Shown here one piece after another: positions 16,154 to 26,065 of a stretch of DNA of 64,000 nucleotides. The stretch comes from Streptomyces sp. LBL (GTDB taxonomy: Bacteria > Actinomycetota > Actinomycetes > Streptomycetales > Streptomycetaceae). The stretch covers positions 1-64,000 of the forward strand of contig NZ_JARXYX010000040.1 of assembly GCF_029893585.1 (NCBI RefSeq), written 5' to 3'. The position numbers were made by a program, and so were the translations under genes. Below the pieces are notes generated by a model. The model had not been told where the DNA came from, searched no databases, and saw only the letters and a program-made list of their open reading frames with translations. Each line of letters starts with the position of its first letter. The first letter of the stretch is position 1.

Positions 16154-19100
16154 GTGTCGCCACAGTCCCCCAGTAACTCGAGCATCTCGACCGACACCGA
16201 CCATGCGGGCAAGAACCCCGCGGCCGCGTTCGGACCCAATGAGTGGCTCGTCGACGAGATCTATCAGCAGTACCTCCAGGACCCGAACTCGGTAGACCGT
16301 GCCTGGTGGGACTTCTTTGCCGACTACAAGCCGGGGGCAGCTGTCGCCTCGGCTCCGGCGGGTACTGCGGCCGCGGGGGCCGCAGGGACCACCACCCCGG
16401 CCCGGACCGCACCCGCGGCCCCACCGGCCCAGGCGCCAGCTCCAGCGCAGGCTGCTCCGGCTCCTGCAGCGAAGCCCGCCGCCGCGGCTCCGGCGCCCGC
16501 CAAGGCCGCCGCGCCCGCCCAGGCTCCGGCTCCGGCCGCGAAGCCGGCCGCCGCCAAGCCGGCGGCCAAGGCCGAGCCCGCCGGGGCCCCGGAGGGCCCT
16601 GAGCTGGTGACGCTGCGCGGTCCCGCCGCCGCGGTCGCGAAGAACATGAACGCCTCCCTGGAGCTGCCCACGGCCACGTCCGTGCGCGCGGTCCCGGTGA
16701 AGCTGCTCTTCGACAACCGCATCGTCATCAACAACCATCTGAAGCGGGCCCGGGGCGGGAAGATCTCCTTCACGCACCTGATCGGCTACGCGATGGTGCA
16801 GGCCATCAAGGCCATGCCGTCGATGAACTGGCACTACGCGGAGAAGGACGGGAAGCCCACCCTCGTCAAGCCCGCGCACATCACCTTCGGCCTGGCCATC
16901 GACCTGGTGAAGCCGAACGGTGACCGCCAGCTCGTCGTCGCCGGCATCAAGAAGGCCGAGACGCTGAACTTCTTCGAGTTCTGGCAGGCCTACGAGGACA
17001 TCGTCCGCCGCGCCCGTGACGGCAAGCTGACGATGGACGACTTCACCGGCGTGACGGTCTCCCTGACCAACCCCGGCGGCCTCGGCACCGTGCACTCCGT
17101 GCCCCGCCTGATGCCCGGCCAGTCGGTCATCATGGGCGTCGGCTCCATGGACTACCCCGCGGAGTTCCAGGGCACCTCCCAGGACACCCTGAACAAGCTC
17201 GGCATCGCGAAGGTCATGACGCTCACGTCGACCTACGACCACCGGGTGATCCAGGGCGCCGCGTCCGGCGAGTTCCTGCGGGTCGTCGCGAACCTCCTCC
17301 TCGGCGAGCAGGGCTTCTACGACGACATCTTCGAGGCGCTGCGCATCCCGTACGAGCCGGTCCGCTGGCTCAAGGACATCGACGCCTCGCACGACGACGA
17401 CGTCACCAAGGCCGCCCGGGTCTTCGAGCTGATCCACTCCTACCGGGTCCGCGGCCACGTCATGGCCGACACCGACCCGCTGGAGTACAAGCAGCGCAAG
17501 CACCCCGACCTGGACATCACCGAGCACGGGCTCACCCTCTGGGACCTGGAGCGCGAGTTCGCGGTCGGCGGCTTCGCCGGCAAGTCGATGATGAAGCTGC
17601 GCGACATCCTCGGCGTCCTGCGCGACTCCTACTGCCGCACCACCGGCGTCGAGTTCATGCACATCCAGGACCCGAAGCAGCGCAAGTGGATCCAGGACCG
17701 CATCGAGCGCTCACACTCCAAGCCGGAGCGCGAGGAGCAGCTGCGCATCCTGCGCCGGCTGAACGCGGCGGAGGCCTTCGAGACCTTCCTGCAGACGAAG
17801 TACGTCGGCCAGAAGCGCTTCTCGCTCGAAGGCGGCGAGTCGGTCATCCCGCTCCTCGACGCGGTCATCGACAGCGCGGCCGAATCCCGTCTCGACGAGG
17901 TCGTCATCGGCATGGCCCACCGCGGCCGCCTCAACGTCCTCGCGAACATCGTCGGCAAGTCGTACGCGCAGATCTTCCGCGAGTTCGAGGGCAACCTCGA
18001 CCCGAAGTCGATGCACGGCTCCGGCGACGTGAAGTACCACCTGGGTGCCGAGGGCGTGTTCACCGGTCTGGACGGCGAGCAGATCAAGGTCTCGCTGGCC
18101 GCCAACCCGTCGCACCTCGAGGCGGTCGACCCGATCCTCGAGGGTGTCGTCCGCGCCAAGCAGGACGTCATCAACAAGGGCGGCACCGACTTCACGGTCC
18201 TGCCGGTCGCCCTGCACGGCGACGCGGCCTTCGCGGGCCAGGGCGTGGTCGCGGAGACCCTGAACATGTCGCAGCTGCGCGGCTACCGCACCGGCGGCAC
18301 GGTCCACATCGTCATCAACAACCAGGTCGGTTTCACGGCGGCGCCCGAGTCCTCGCGCTCCTCCATGTACTCGACCGACGTGGCCCGCATGATCGAGGCC
18401 CCGATCTTCCACGTGAACGGCGACGACCCGGAGGCCGTGGTCCGCGTCGCGCGGCTGGCGTTCGAGTTCCGCCAGGCGTTCAACAAGGACGTGGTGATCG
18501 ACCTCATCTGCTACCGCCGCCGCGGTCACAACGAGTCGGACAACCCGGCGTTCACGCAGCCGCTGATGTACGACCTGATCGACAAGAAGCGCTCGGTGCG
18601 CAAGCTGTACACCGAGTCCCTGATCGGTCGCGGCGACATCACCCTGGAAGAGGCCGAGCAGGCCCTGCAGGACTACCAGGGCCAGCTGGAGAAGGTCTTC
18701 ACGGAGGTCCGCGAGGCCACCGCGCAGCCGGCGTCCGTGGAGTCCTCGGACCCGCAGGCGGAGTTCCCGGTGGCGGTCAGCACGGCCGTCTCCACGGAGG
18801 TCGTCAAGCGGATCGCCGAGTCCCAGGTCAACATCCCCGACCGCATCACCGTCCACCCGCGGCTGCTGCCCCAGCTGCAGCGCCGGGCGGCCATGGTCGA
18901 GGACGGCACGATCGACTGGGGCATGGGCGAGACGCTGGCGGTCGGCTCCCTCCTCCTGGAGGGCATCCCGGTCCGTCTGTCCGGCCAGGACTCGCAGCGC
19001 GGCACGTTCGGCCAGCGCCACGCCGTGATCATCGACCGCGAGACCGGCGACGAGTTCACGCCGCTGATGTACCTCTCCGAGGAGCAGGCGCGCTACAACG

Positions 19101-19960
19101 TCTACAACTCCCTCCTGTCCGAGTACGCGGTGATGGGCTTCGAGTACGGCTACTCGCTGGCCCGCCCCGACGCGCTCGTCATGTGGGAGGCGCAGTTCGG
19201 CGACTTCGTCAACGGCGCGCAGACGGTCGTGGACGAGTTCATCTCGTCGGCGGAGCAGAAGTGGAACCAGACGAGCGGCGTCACGCTCCTCCTCCCCCAC
19301 GGCTACGAGGGCCAGGGACCGGACCACTCGTCCGCCCGCCCGGAGCGCTTCCTCCAGCTGTGCGCGCAGAACAACATGACGGTCGCGATGCCGACGCTCC
19401 CGTCGAACTACTTCCACCTCCTGCGGTGGCAGGTGCACAACCCGCACCACAAGCCGCTGGTCGTCTTCACCCCGAAGTCGATGCTGCGCCTGAAGGCGGC
19501 GGCCTCGAAGGCGGAGGAGTTCACCACGGGCCAGTTCCGCCCGGTCATCGGCGACGCGTCGGTGGACCCGGCGGCGGTCAAGAAGGTCGTCTTCACCGCG
19601 GGCAAGGTCTACTACGACCTCGATGCCGAGCGGAAGAAGCGCGGCGCCACGGACACGGCGATCATCCGCATCGAGCGCCTGTACCCGCTCCCGGGTGCCG
19701 AGCTCCAGGCCGAGATCGCCAAGTACCCGAACGCCGAGAAGTACCTGTGGGCCCAGGAGGAGCCGGCGAACCAGGGTGCCTGGCCGTTCATCGCCCTCAA
19801 CCTGATCGACCACCTGGACCTGGCGGTCGGCGCGGACGTGCCTCACGGCGAGCGTCTGCGGCGCATCTCCCGCCCGCACGGCTCGTCGCCGGCCGTCGGT
19901 TCGGCGAAGCGGCACCAGGCGGAGCAGGAGCAGCTGGTGCGTGAGGTGTTCGAGGCGTAA
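16154..19960 (+). CDS. kgd: Multifunctional 2-oxoglutarate decarboxylase/dehydrogenase Kgd
   Basis: A 1268-residue fused enzyme of the actinobacterial type. The N-terminal 2-oxoglutarate dehydrogenase motif (NEWLVDEIYQQYLQDPNSVD, residues 23-42) is followed by a long Ala/Pro linker (about 58-150). Next comes an E2-like succinyltransferase domain with active-site TYDHRVIQGAASGEFL (about 360-375), then the thiamine-diphosphate E1 module to the C-terminus (GMAHRGRLNVLANIVGK; GHNESDNPAFTQP). In Mycobacterium and Corynebacterium such proteins replace separate E1o and E2o and feed the TCA cycle together with a shared E3, and are inhibited by unphosphorylated GarA/OdhI. Start is a GTG at 16154. Transcribed alone, with a terminator after it. 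Confidence 0.96.
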   Translation: MSPQSPSNSSISTDTDHAGKNPAAAFGPNEWLVDEIYQQYLQDPNSVDRAWWDFFADYKPGAAVASAPAGTAAAGAAGTTTPARTAPAAPPAQAPAPAQAAPAPAAKPAAAAPAPAKAAAPAQAPAPAAKPAAAKPAAKAEPAGAPEGPELVTLRGPAAAVAKNMNASLELPTATSVRAVPVKLLFDNRIVINNHLKRARGGKISFTHLIGYAMVQAIKAMPSMNWHYAEKDGKPTLVKPAHITFGLAIDLVKPNGDRQLVVAGIKKAETLNFFEFWQAYEDIVRRARDGKLTMDDFTGVTVSLTNPGGLGTVHSVPRLMPGQSVIMGVGSMDYPAEFQGTSQDTLNKLGIAKVMTLTSTYDHRVIQGAASGEFLRVVANLLLGEQGFYDDIFEALRIPYEPVRWLKDIDASHDDDVTKAARVFELIHSYRVRGHVMADTDPLEYKQRKHPDLDITEHGLTLWDLEREFAVGGFAGKSMMKLRDILGVLRDSYCRTTGVEFMHIQDPKQRKWIQDRIERSHSKPEREEQLRILRRLNAAEAFETFLQTKYVGQKRFSLEGGESVIPLLDAVIDSAAESRLDEVVIGMAHRGRLNVLANIVGKSYAQIFREFEGNLDPKSMHGSGDVKYHLGAEGVFTGLDGEQIKVSLAANPSHLEAVDPILEGVVRAKQDVINKGGTDFTVLPVALHGDAAFAGQGVVAETLNMSQLRGYRTGGTVHIVINNQVGFTAAPESSRSSMYSTDVARMIEAPIFHVNGDDPEAVVRVARLAFEFRQAFNKDVVIDLICYRRRGHNESDNPAFTQPLMYDLIDKKRSVRKLYTESLIGRGDITLEEAEQALQDYQGQLEKVFTEVREATAQPASVESSDPQAEFPVAVSTAVSTEVVKRIAESQVNIPDRITVHPRLLPQLQRRAAMVEDGTIDWGMGETLAVGSLLLEGIPVRLSGQDSQRGTFGQRHAVIIDRETGDEFTPLMYLSEEQARYNVYNSLLSEYAVMGFEYGYSLARPDALVMWEAQFGDFVNGAQTVVDEFISSAEQKWNQTSGVTLLLPHGYEGQGPDHSSARPERFLQLCAQNNMTVAMPTLPSNYFHLLRWQVHNPHHKPLVVFTPKSMLRLKAAASKAEEFTTGQFRPVIGDASVDPAAVKKVVFTAGKVYYDLDAERKKRGATDTAIIRIERLYPLPGAELQAEIAKYPNAEKYLWAQEEPANQGAWPFIALNLIDHLDLAVGADVPHGERLRRISRPHGSSPAVGSAKRHQAEQEQLVREVFEA

Positions 19961-19986
19961 CCGCCACCCTCACAGGCTGTACGTGA

Positions 19987-20020
19987 CCGGGCCGCACCCT
20001 CTATCGGGGGTGCGGCCCGG
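19987..20020 (+). terminator. Terminator downstream of kgd
   Basis: CCGGGCCGCACCC and GGGTGCGGCCCGG form a 13-bp perfect stem with an 8-nt loop, 26 bp past the kgd stop. Confidence 0.85.
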
Positions 20021-20047
20021 CCGTTTCCTCGCATTTATCCTTGAGCC

Positions 20048-20230
20048 ATGTACTTCACGGACCGAGGCATCGAAGAGCTGGAGAAGCGGCGAGGCCAGGA
20101 GGAGGTCACCTTCGAATGGCTCGCCGAGCAGCTGCGGACCTTCGTCGATCTGAACCCGGACTTCGAGGTGCCGGTGGAGCGGCTGGCGACGTGGCTGGCT
20201 CGGCTGGACGACGAGGACGACGACGAGTAG
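20048..20230 (+). CDS. DUF6104 family small protein
   Basis: A 60-residue acidic protein beginning MYFTDRGIEELEKRR and ending in Asp/Glu. It matches a small conserved actinobacterial family found next to kgd/sucA. It is predicted helical, without membrane segment, signal or cysteines. The ATG at 20048 is the only sensible start. It is separated from kgd by a terminator, so it probably has its own promoter within the 87-bp gap or is reached by read-through. Function unknown; the consistent gene neighbourhood hints at a link with 2-oxoglutarate metabolism, but this is inference. Confidence 0.8.
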   Translation: MYFTDRGIEELEKRRGQEEVTFEWLAEQLRTFVDLNPDFEVPVERLATWLARLDDEDDDE

Positions 20231-20251
20231 CCGAGCGAGGGGAACCACGCG

Positions 20252-20300
20252 TAGCCGGGCGGCGGGGACTACGAGTGGACGGGCGGCGGGGACTGCGAGT
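20252..20300. repeat. Two-copy 24-bp direct repeat
   Basis: GGGCGGCGGGGACTACGAGT followed by GGAC recurs 24 bp later with two substitutions, directly downstream of the DUF6104 gene. Non-coding. Confidence 0.6.
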
Positions 20301-20350
20301 AGACGGGCGACAGGTGGACGAGTCGCCGGGCAGAGACCGATTTCGGCACA

Positions 20351-20370
20351 GGGCGCCCCTCGGGGCGCCC
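20351..20370 (+). terminator. Terminator after the DUF6104 gene
   Basis: GGGCGCCCC and GGGGCGCCC form a 9-bp perfect stem with a 2-nt loop (effectively a tetraloop), followed by TTCGCTG. It separates the kgd region from the next operon. Confidence 0.7.
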
Positions 20371-20402
20371 TTCGCTGTGAGCGGATCCCCCGAACGAGTG
20401 TC

Positions 20403-20430
20403 TTGACTTTCCGTGTCCGCGATATATCGT
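20403..20430 (+). promoter_or_regulatory. Promoter with overlapping palindromic operator, DUF4097-PadR operon
   Basis: TTGACT (20403-20408) and TATCGT (20425-20430), with a 16-bp spacer, form a good vegetative promoter. The perfect 10-bp palindrome CGATATATCG (20420-20429) overlaps the -10 box, and a second GCGATAT half lies at 20446-20452. The operon's own PadR product is the obvious candidate repressor. Confidence 0.6.
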
Positions 20431-20480
20431 GAATAGCGAGAGGACGCGATATGGCGCGTTGCGACGGGGAGGTCTGCACC

Positions 20481-21482
20481 ATGCCCGAATGGTCACTGAC
20501 GGAGCCCACCAAGCTCACATTCGATGATCCCGTCACTACCCTCCACGTACGCATCGTCAGTGGAACGGTGAACGTGGTGGGTACGGACGAAGGTTCCGCC
20601 CGCCTGGAAGTGTCCGAGATCCAGGGCCCACCCCTGGTGGTGACCCAGGACGCCGGCACGCTCACGGTGGCCTACGACGACCTGCCCTGGAAGGGTTTCC
20701 TCAAGTGGCTCGACCGCAAGGCCTGGCGACGCAGCGCCGTCGTCTCGCTGGCCGTGTCGGCCGACACCCGCGTGCAGGTGGGCGTGGTCGACGCCGGGGC
20801 CGTCGTCTCCGGGGTGCGCGGGGCGTCGGTGGTCAAGGGCGTCAACGGCGACACGACACTCGTCGCACTCTCCGGCCCGGTCCACGCCGACACGGTCTCC
20901 GGAAACCTGGAGGCACAGGCCGTCACCGGCGACCTCCGGTTCAACTCGGTCTCCGGGGATCTCACGGTCGTCGAGGGCTCCGGTCCCTCGGTGCGGGCCG
21001 ACTCGGTCAGCGGTTCCATGATCGTCGACCTGGATCCGGACGGACCCACCGACGTCAGGCTGACCAGCGTCTCAGGTGAGATCGCGATCCGGCTGCCCCA
21101 GCCGGCGGACGCGGACGTCGAGGCCAACACCGCGAGCGGCACGATCTCCAACGCCTTCGACGGCCTCCGGGTGCACGGCCAGTGGGGCGCCCACAAGATC
21201 ACCGGCCGCCTCGGCGCGGGCACCGGCAAGCTCCGCGCAACGACCGTCTCCGGCTCGATCGCCCTGCTGCGCCGGCCACCCCGCGAGGACGAGAGCGGAC
21301 CGCACGAGGACGAGAGCGGACCGTCGGGGCACGAGAGCGGACCGCGGAAGGACGCCGACACCGCGACCGGCGCCCCGGCGGACGGGCCGTGGGAGACCTC
21401 GGGGGACAATTCCGTTACCGGCCCGGGCACCGGACCCACCAGCGCCCCGGCCGACGGCACGACCGACAAGAAGGTGCTCTGA
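20481..21482 (+). CDS. DUF4097 beta-strand repeat (putative adhesin-like) protein
   Basis: A 333-residue protein made mostly of short imperfect beta repeats (SVSGDLTVVEGSGPSV, TVSGSIALL and similar; about residues 90-260), the DUF4097 beta-helix-like fold. No signal peptide or membrane segment is present, so despite the adhesin label it should be cytoplasmic. The last 70 residues are low complexity, with three ESGP repeats. The ATG at 20481 follows GGGGAGG at proper distance; an ATG at 20451 is possible. The PadR regulator gene begins one base after its stop. DUF4097-PadR pairs are common in actinobacteria, and the beta protein may be a partner or inhibitor of the regulator. Function unknown. 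Confidence 0.8.
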   Translation: MPEWSLTEPTKLTFDDPVTTLHVRIVSGTVNVVGTDEGSARLEVSEIQGPPLVVTQDAGTLTVAYDDLPWKGFLKWLDRKAWRRSAVVSLAVSADTRVQVGVVDAGAVVSGVRGASVVKGVNGDTTLVALSGPVHADTVSGNLEAQAVTGDLRFNSVSGDLTVVEGSGPSVRADSVSGSMIVDLDPDGPTDVRLTSVSGEIAIRLPQPADADVEANTASGTISNAFDGLRVHGQWGAHKITGRLGAGTGKLRATTVSGSIALLRRPPREDESGPHEDESGPSGHESGPRKDADTATGAPADGPWETSGDNSVTGPGTGPTSAPADGTTDKKVL

Positions 21483-21483
21483 C

Positions 21484-22563
21484 ATGCCCCCCGTCTTCGC
21501 CCACGGCCGCCTCCGTCTCTACCTGCTGAAGCTGTTGGACGAGGCCCCGCGTCACGGCTACGAGGTGATCCGCCTCCTGGAAGAGCGTTTCCAGGGCCTG
21601 TACGCACCCTCCGCGGGCACGGTGTACCCTCGCCTGTCCAAGCTGGAGGCCGAGGGCCTGGTCACCCACACCACGGAGGGCGGCCGCAAGGTGTACGCCA
21701 TCACGGACGCCGGCCGCGCCGAGTTGGCCGACCGCAGTGGCGAACTGGCCGACCTGGAGCTGGAGATCCGCGATTCGGTCGCGGAACTCGCCGCCGAGAT
21801 CCGGTCCGACGTGCGCGGCGCGGCGGGAGACCTGCGGCGCGAGATGCGGGCGGCGGCCTCCGAGGCCCGCAACGGTCCCGCTCCCCGGGGCGCCGACGGT
21901 AAGGCGGTCGGCGAACAGGGCGGCTCTTTCGGGGACTTCACGGACCACACCGACAACGAGGCGTGGCGCATCGCCAAGGAGGAGATGCGCCGGGTCAAGC
22001 AGGAGTGGAAGGAACAGGCTCGCCGTGCCAAGGACGAGAGCCGGCGCGCCCGTGAGGAGGCCCAGCGGGCCCGCCGCCAGGCCAAGGAGGCCCAGGAGCA
22101 CGCCCGGACACAGGCCCAGGAGGAGGTACAGCGCATCGCCCGGCGCGTCCAGGAACAGGTGCAGGACCACTTCGCGCGGGGCGACTGGCCGACGGGCGTC
22201 CGCGAGGGCCTGACCGAACTGGCCAAGGAATTCGGCGAGTTCGGAAAGGACTACGGCAAAGAGTTCGGGAAGGACTTCGGCTTCGGCAGGGGCCACGGCG
22301 GCGCAGAGAAGGCCGCCCCGGCACCCGAGTACTCGCACACCCCGGAGGACTTCCCCGCCCAGTACGAACCGTCGTGGGCCCACGAGGACCCCACCGACGA
22401 CCCGGCCCGCGACCTGGACCGTCTCCTCGACCGCTTCCGCGACGACATCCGCGACACCGCCCGCGATCACGGAGTAACAGCCGACCAAGTCCGCGACACC
22501 CGCCGCCACCTCTCCACTGCGGCCGCCCACATCGGGGCACTCCTGCGCACCCCGAAGACCTGA
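21484..22563 (+). CDS. PadR family transcriptional regulator with long coiled-coil tail
   Basis: A 359-residue regulator. Residues 1-75 form the PadR winged helix (LKLLDEAPRHGYEVIRLLEE, then SAGTVYPRLSKLEAEGLV). Residues about 90-230 are an Arg/Lys/Glu/Ala coiled coil with repeated REEAQRARRQAKEAQ-like heptads. The rest is acidic and ends in a helix (LDRLLDRFRDDIRDTARDHG). Ordinary PadR proteins are 110-180 residues, so the tail doubles the size; it may mediate higher-order assembly or binding to the DUF4097 protein encoded just upstream. A CGATATATCG palindrome over the operon promoter suggests autorepression. It is the last gene of its operon. Confidence 0.85.
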   Translation: MPPVFAHGRLRLYLLKLLDEAPRHGYEVIRLLEERFQGLYAPSAGTVYPRLSKLEAEGLVTHTTEGGRKVYAITDAGRAELADRSGELADLELEIRDSVAELAAEIRSDVRGAAGDLRREMRAAASEARNGPAPRGADGKAVGEQGGSFGDFTDHTDNEAWRIAKEEMRRVKQEWKEQARRAKDESRRAREEAQRARRQAKEAQEHARTQAQEEVQRIARRVQEQVQDHFARGDWPTGVREGLTELAKEFGEFGKDYGKEFGKDFGFGRGHGGAEKAAPAPEYSHTPEDFPAQYEPSWAHEDPTDDPARDLDRLLDRFRDDIRDTARDHGVTADQVRDTRRHLSTAAAHIGALLRTPKT

Positions 22564-22667
22564 GCAACGCCCTTGGGGCGGTACGGCCGGCCAACCGCCC
22601 CCGGACCGACAACGCGGCCGGGCGCCCGTCCCGCCCACATCGACGTCAGCCGCGCTCCTCCCAGCCT

Positions 22668-22847
22668 TCAGCCCGCCTTGGCGTCTCCCCCGCCATACCT
22701 CACACGGGTCAGCGTCTCGTACGTCACGCCGTGGTCGGCGAGAACCTCGGCGGGGACGCCTGGGCGGGCGGTGAGGGCCAGCGGCAGGTGCTCCGCCACG
22801 TCGGAGTGCGCCTCCGAGCGCTCGGCCTGCTCGACCGCCCCTCGCAC
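22668..22847 (-). pseudogene. Possible remnant of a Clp N-domain protein
   Basis: A 59-codon minus-strand frame, from GTG 22847 to TGA 22668, contains EAHSDVAEHLPLALTARPGV and then PAEVLADHGVTYETL. This resembles the second half of a Clp-N repeat (a GTEHLLLALL-type helix followed by VLxxLGVDxExL). A whole repeat needs about 70 residues plus a partner repeat, so this is either a fragment or an unusual mini-protein. It starts immediately upstream of the stop of the oxidoreductase gene in another frame (3 bp apart), so it could be translated by coupling. Codon use is Streptomyces-like. Confidence 0.35.
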
Positions 22848-22849
22848 CC

Positions 22850-23815
22850 CTAGTCTCCCGTCAGGACGACCTTGCCGAACTGGTCACCGGACTCCAGCCT
22901 TTCGAACCCCTCACGGGCCCGGTCCAGGGGAAGCACCTGGTCGATGACAGGGCGTACGCCCGTGGCGGCGCAGAAGGAGAGCAGATCCTCCAGCTCGTCC
23001 TTGGTCCCCATCGTCGACCCCACGACCTTGAGCTCCAGGAAGAAGATCCGCGTCAGCTCGGCGTGCGAGGGCCGGTCACCGCTCGTTGCCCCGGAGATGA
23101 CGAGCGTGCCGCCCGGCTTCAGCGACTTGACCGAGTGCGACCAGGTGGCCGCGCCGACGGTCTCGACCACGGCGTCCACGCGCTGCGGCAGCCGCGCCCC
23201 CGACTCCAGTGCCTCCACGGCCCCCAGCTCGACGGCCCGCTTGCGCTTCGCCTCGTCCCGGCTGGTGGCGAAGACCCGCAGCCCCGCGGCCTTCCCGAGC
23301 ACGATGGCGGCGGTGGCGACGCCGCCGCCCGCGCCCTGGACGAGGACGGAGTCGCCGGGACGTACACCGGCGTTGGTGAAGAGCATCCGGTACGCCGTCA
23401 GCCAGGCGGTGGGCAGACAGGCGGCCTCCTCGAAGGAGAGTTCCTCGGGCTTCGGGAGGAGGTTCCAGGTCGGTACGGCGACCTGCTCGGCGAACGTGCC
23501 CTGGTAGCGCTCGGTGAGGATGGAGCGGGATTCCTTCGGGCCGACGCCGTGACCGGTCTGGCCGATGACGGAGTGCAGGACGACCTCGTTGCCGTCCTCG
23601 TCGACGCCGGCGGCGTCACACCCGAGGATCATCGGCAGCTTGTCCTCTGCGAGGCCGACGCCGCGCAGGGACCACAGGTCGTGATGGTTGAGGGAAGCGG
23701 CCTTGACGTTGACGGTGCTCCAGCCGGGGCGGGCCTCGGGCGCGGGACGCTCTCCCACCTCAAGGCCACAAAGAGGCTGGTCGCGGTCGATGCGGGCGGC
23801 GTAGGCAGCGAACAT
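22850..23815 (-). CDS. Zinc-type alcohol dehydrogenase / quinone oxidoreductase family protein
   Basis: A 321-residue MDR-superfamily NAD(P)H-dependent oxidoreductase. The GroES-like N-terminal half includes SLNHHDLWSLRGVG and LGCDAAGVDEDG. The nucleotide-binding half has the glycine motif VLVQGAGGGVATAAIVLGKA (about 155-174). The cysteine cluster of structural zinc is absent, while the family's LNHHD motif is present, placing it with the YogA/QOR-like group rather than classical zinc alcohol dehydrogenases. The ATG at 23815 begins the conserved fold; the longer upstream frame encodes Pro/Cys-rich nonsense and repeats. Substrate unknown; quinones or enones are usual for the family. Confidence 0.85.
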   Translation of the reverse strand: MFAAYAARIDRDQPLCGLEVGERPAPEARPGWSTVNVKAASLNHHDLWSLRGVGLAEDKLPMILGCDAAGVDEDGNEVVLHSVIGQTGHGVGPKESRSILTERYQGTFAEQVAVPTWNLLPKPEELSFEEAACLPTAWLTAYRMLFTNAGVRPGDSVLVQGAGGGVATAAIVLGKAAGLRVFATSRDEAKRKRAVELGAVEALESGARLPQRVDAVVETVGAATWSHSVKSLKPGGTLVISGATSGDRPSHAELTRIFFLELKVVGSTMGTKDELEDLLSFCAATGVRPVIDQVLPLDRAREGFERLESGDQFGKVVLTGD

Positions 23816-24197
23816 GACCTTGACGATAGGCTCCGCCGACGGCGCGGGGAACCGGACGGCTCTGTGACACACGCCCTCTTGCCTCGGCGCACTCCACCCG
23901 GCACAGCCCGGTACGACCTCGCACCGCCCAGCACAGCCCGGTACCACCTCGCACCGCCCGCACCACCGGGCTCACCCGCACCCGCACCCGCACCACGGGC
24001 CTCACCCCGCACCACCCGAACTGCCGCAGCCTCCAGGTAAAGAAAACGGCCCCGCCCAGATCAACCAGGACGGGACCATTCACCCAGCGCCCGCGACTCA
24101 GCGCCGGCTACACCCCGGCAGCGACTCAGCGCAGCACCTCAGCGCCTCAGTACCTCAGTACCTCAGCGCCTCAGCACCAGCAACTCCGTGGCACGAC
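23816..24197. other. Intergenic region with repeats
   Basis: These 382 bp lie upstream of the oxidoreductase gene and downstream of the malic enzyme gene. They hold a 30-bp direct repeat (23901-23960), CCGCAC-type runs (23965-24000), and clustered CCTCAG repeats (about 24137-24180) just after the malic enzyme stop. The oxidoreductase promoter must be here but was not identified. Confidence 0.5.
23901..23960. repeat. 30-bp direct repeat, two copies
   Basis: GCACAGCCCGGTACGACCTC plus GCACCGCCCA at 23901-23930 is repeated at 23931-23960 with two differences. It lies 85-145 bp upstream of the oxidoreductase start, possibly over its promoter. Confidence 0.7.
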
Positions 24198-25421
<1,224 letters not shown>

Positions 25422-25855
25422 TTTGTTCTACCCCTTAGGTATGCATGGTCGAGGGTGGCCACTCCTGGTTGAGAAGTGGGCGGGCACCGCGCACGGCCCT
25501 GATGGTGCCGCAGTGAAAGTGATGCTGCGTACGGGGGTACGTACGGGCACATACGCCACGGGCGCGCCGCACACGCGCCCTGAGCCCCGGATGAGGGGTG
25601 TAAAGAACCTTCTTACCGGACGGACCACGCCGAGGACGAGTCCACGGCACACAAGGCCAGCTAGATCACATCCCACAGAGCATCCCGCGACGCGGCGCGC
25701 GGCGCATCCCGCGGCGCATCCCGCATCCGACCCCCACACCCCTTCGCTTCCCGAGAGGCACCGAAGATCTTCCGGCCGGAAGCACACAATCCCACAGATG
25801 GTGCGGTCGGGATGTACCGACCTGATGCGGTTCGGGGGTCGCCCGTTATCCGATT

Positions 25856-25883
25856 TTGACATGGCGCGCCCCCTGAATACCTT
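25856..25883 (+). promoter_or_regulatory. Vegetative promoter of the amino-acid ABC operon
   Basis: A perfect -35 TTGACA (25856-25861), a 16-bp spacer and -10 TACCTT (25878-25883). Transcription would begin near 25890, giving a leader of about 175 nt before the lipoprotein start codon. Confidence 0.65.
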
Positions 25884-25952
25884 CGTCCAAATGACAAGAT
25901 GCCGTCATCGCACGAGGTCACGACATTCGAAGGCGTGTGCACTCGTCGACCA

Positions 25953-25993
25953 AGGACCAACCCAGGACCAACTCAGGACCAACCAGGGTCCAA
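25953..25993. repeat. Phased AGGACCAA repeats in the transporter leader
   Basis: AGGACCAA occurs at 25953, 25964 and 25975, exactly 11 bp apart. A variant, AGGGTCCAA, starts at 25985. One-turn phasing would place all copies on one DNA face, as for cooperative activator or repressor binding. Confidence 0.6.
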
Positions 25994-26065
25994 GGCACCT
26001 GCCGAACGCATCGGCGGCTGCCCCGCCCCATCGGCAAACCCACCCTTCCGCCGGAGGAACCCACC

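Larger units (their letters stand above)
25422..26065. other. Divergent intergenic region, malic enzyme / ABC transporter
   Basis: This 644-bp gap contains no credible gene. GCATCCCGC-type repeats occupy 25679-25730. A strong promoter for the transporter lies at 25856-25883, and a phased AGGACCAA array at 25953-25993 falls in the inferred 5' leader. The malic enzyme promoter should be in the first 150 bp but was not recognised. Confidence 0.55.

Noticed and set aside
17711..19915. 734-codon minus-strand frame opposite kgd
   Set aside because: Antisense shadow of kgd with Arg/Asp/Val-rich nonsense composition and no ribosome-binding site.
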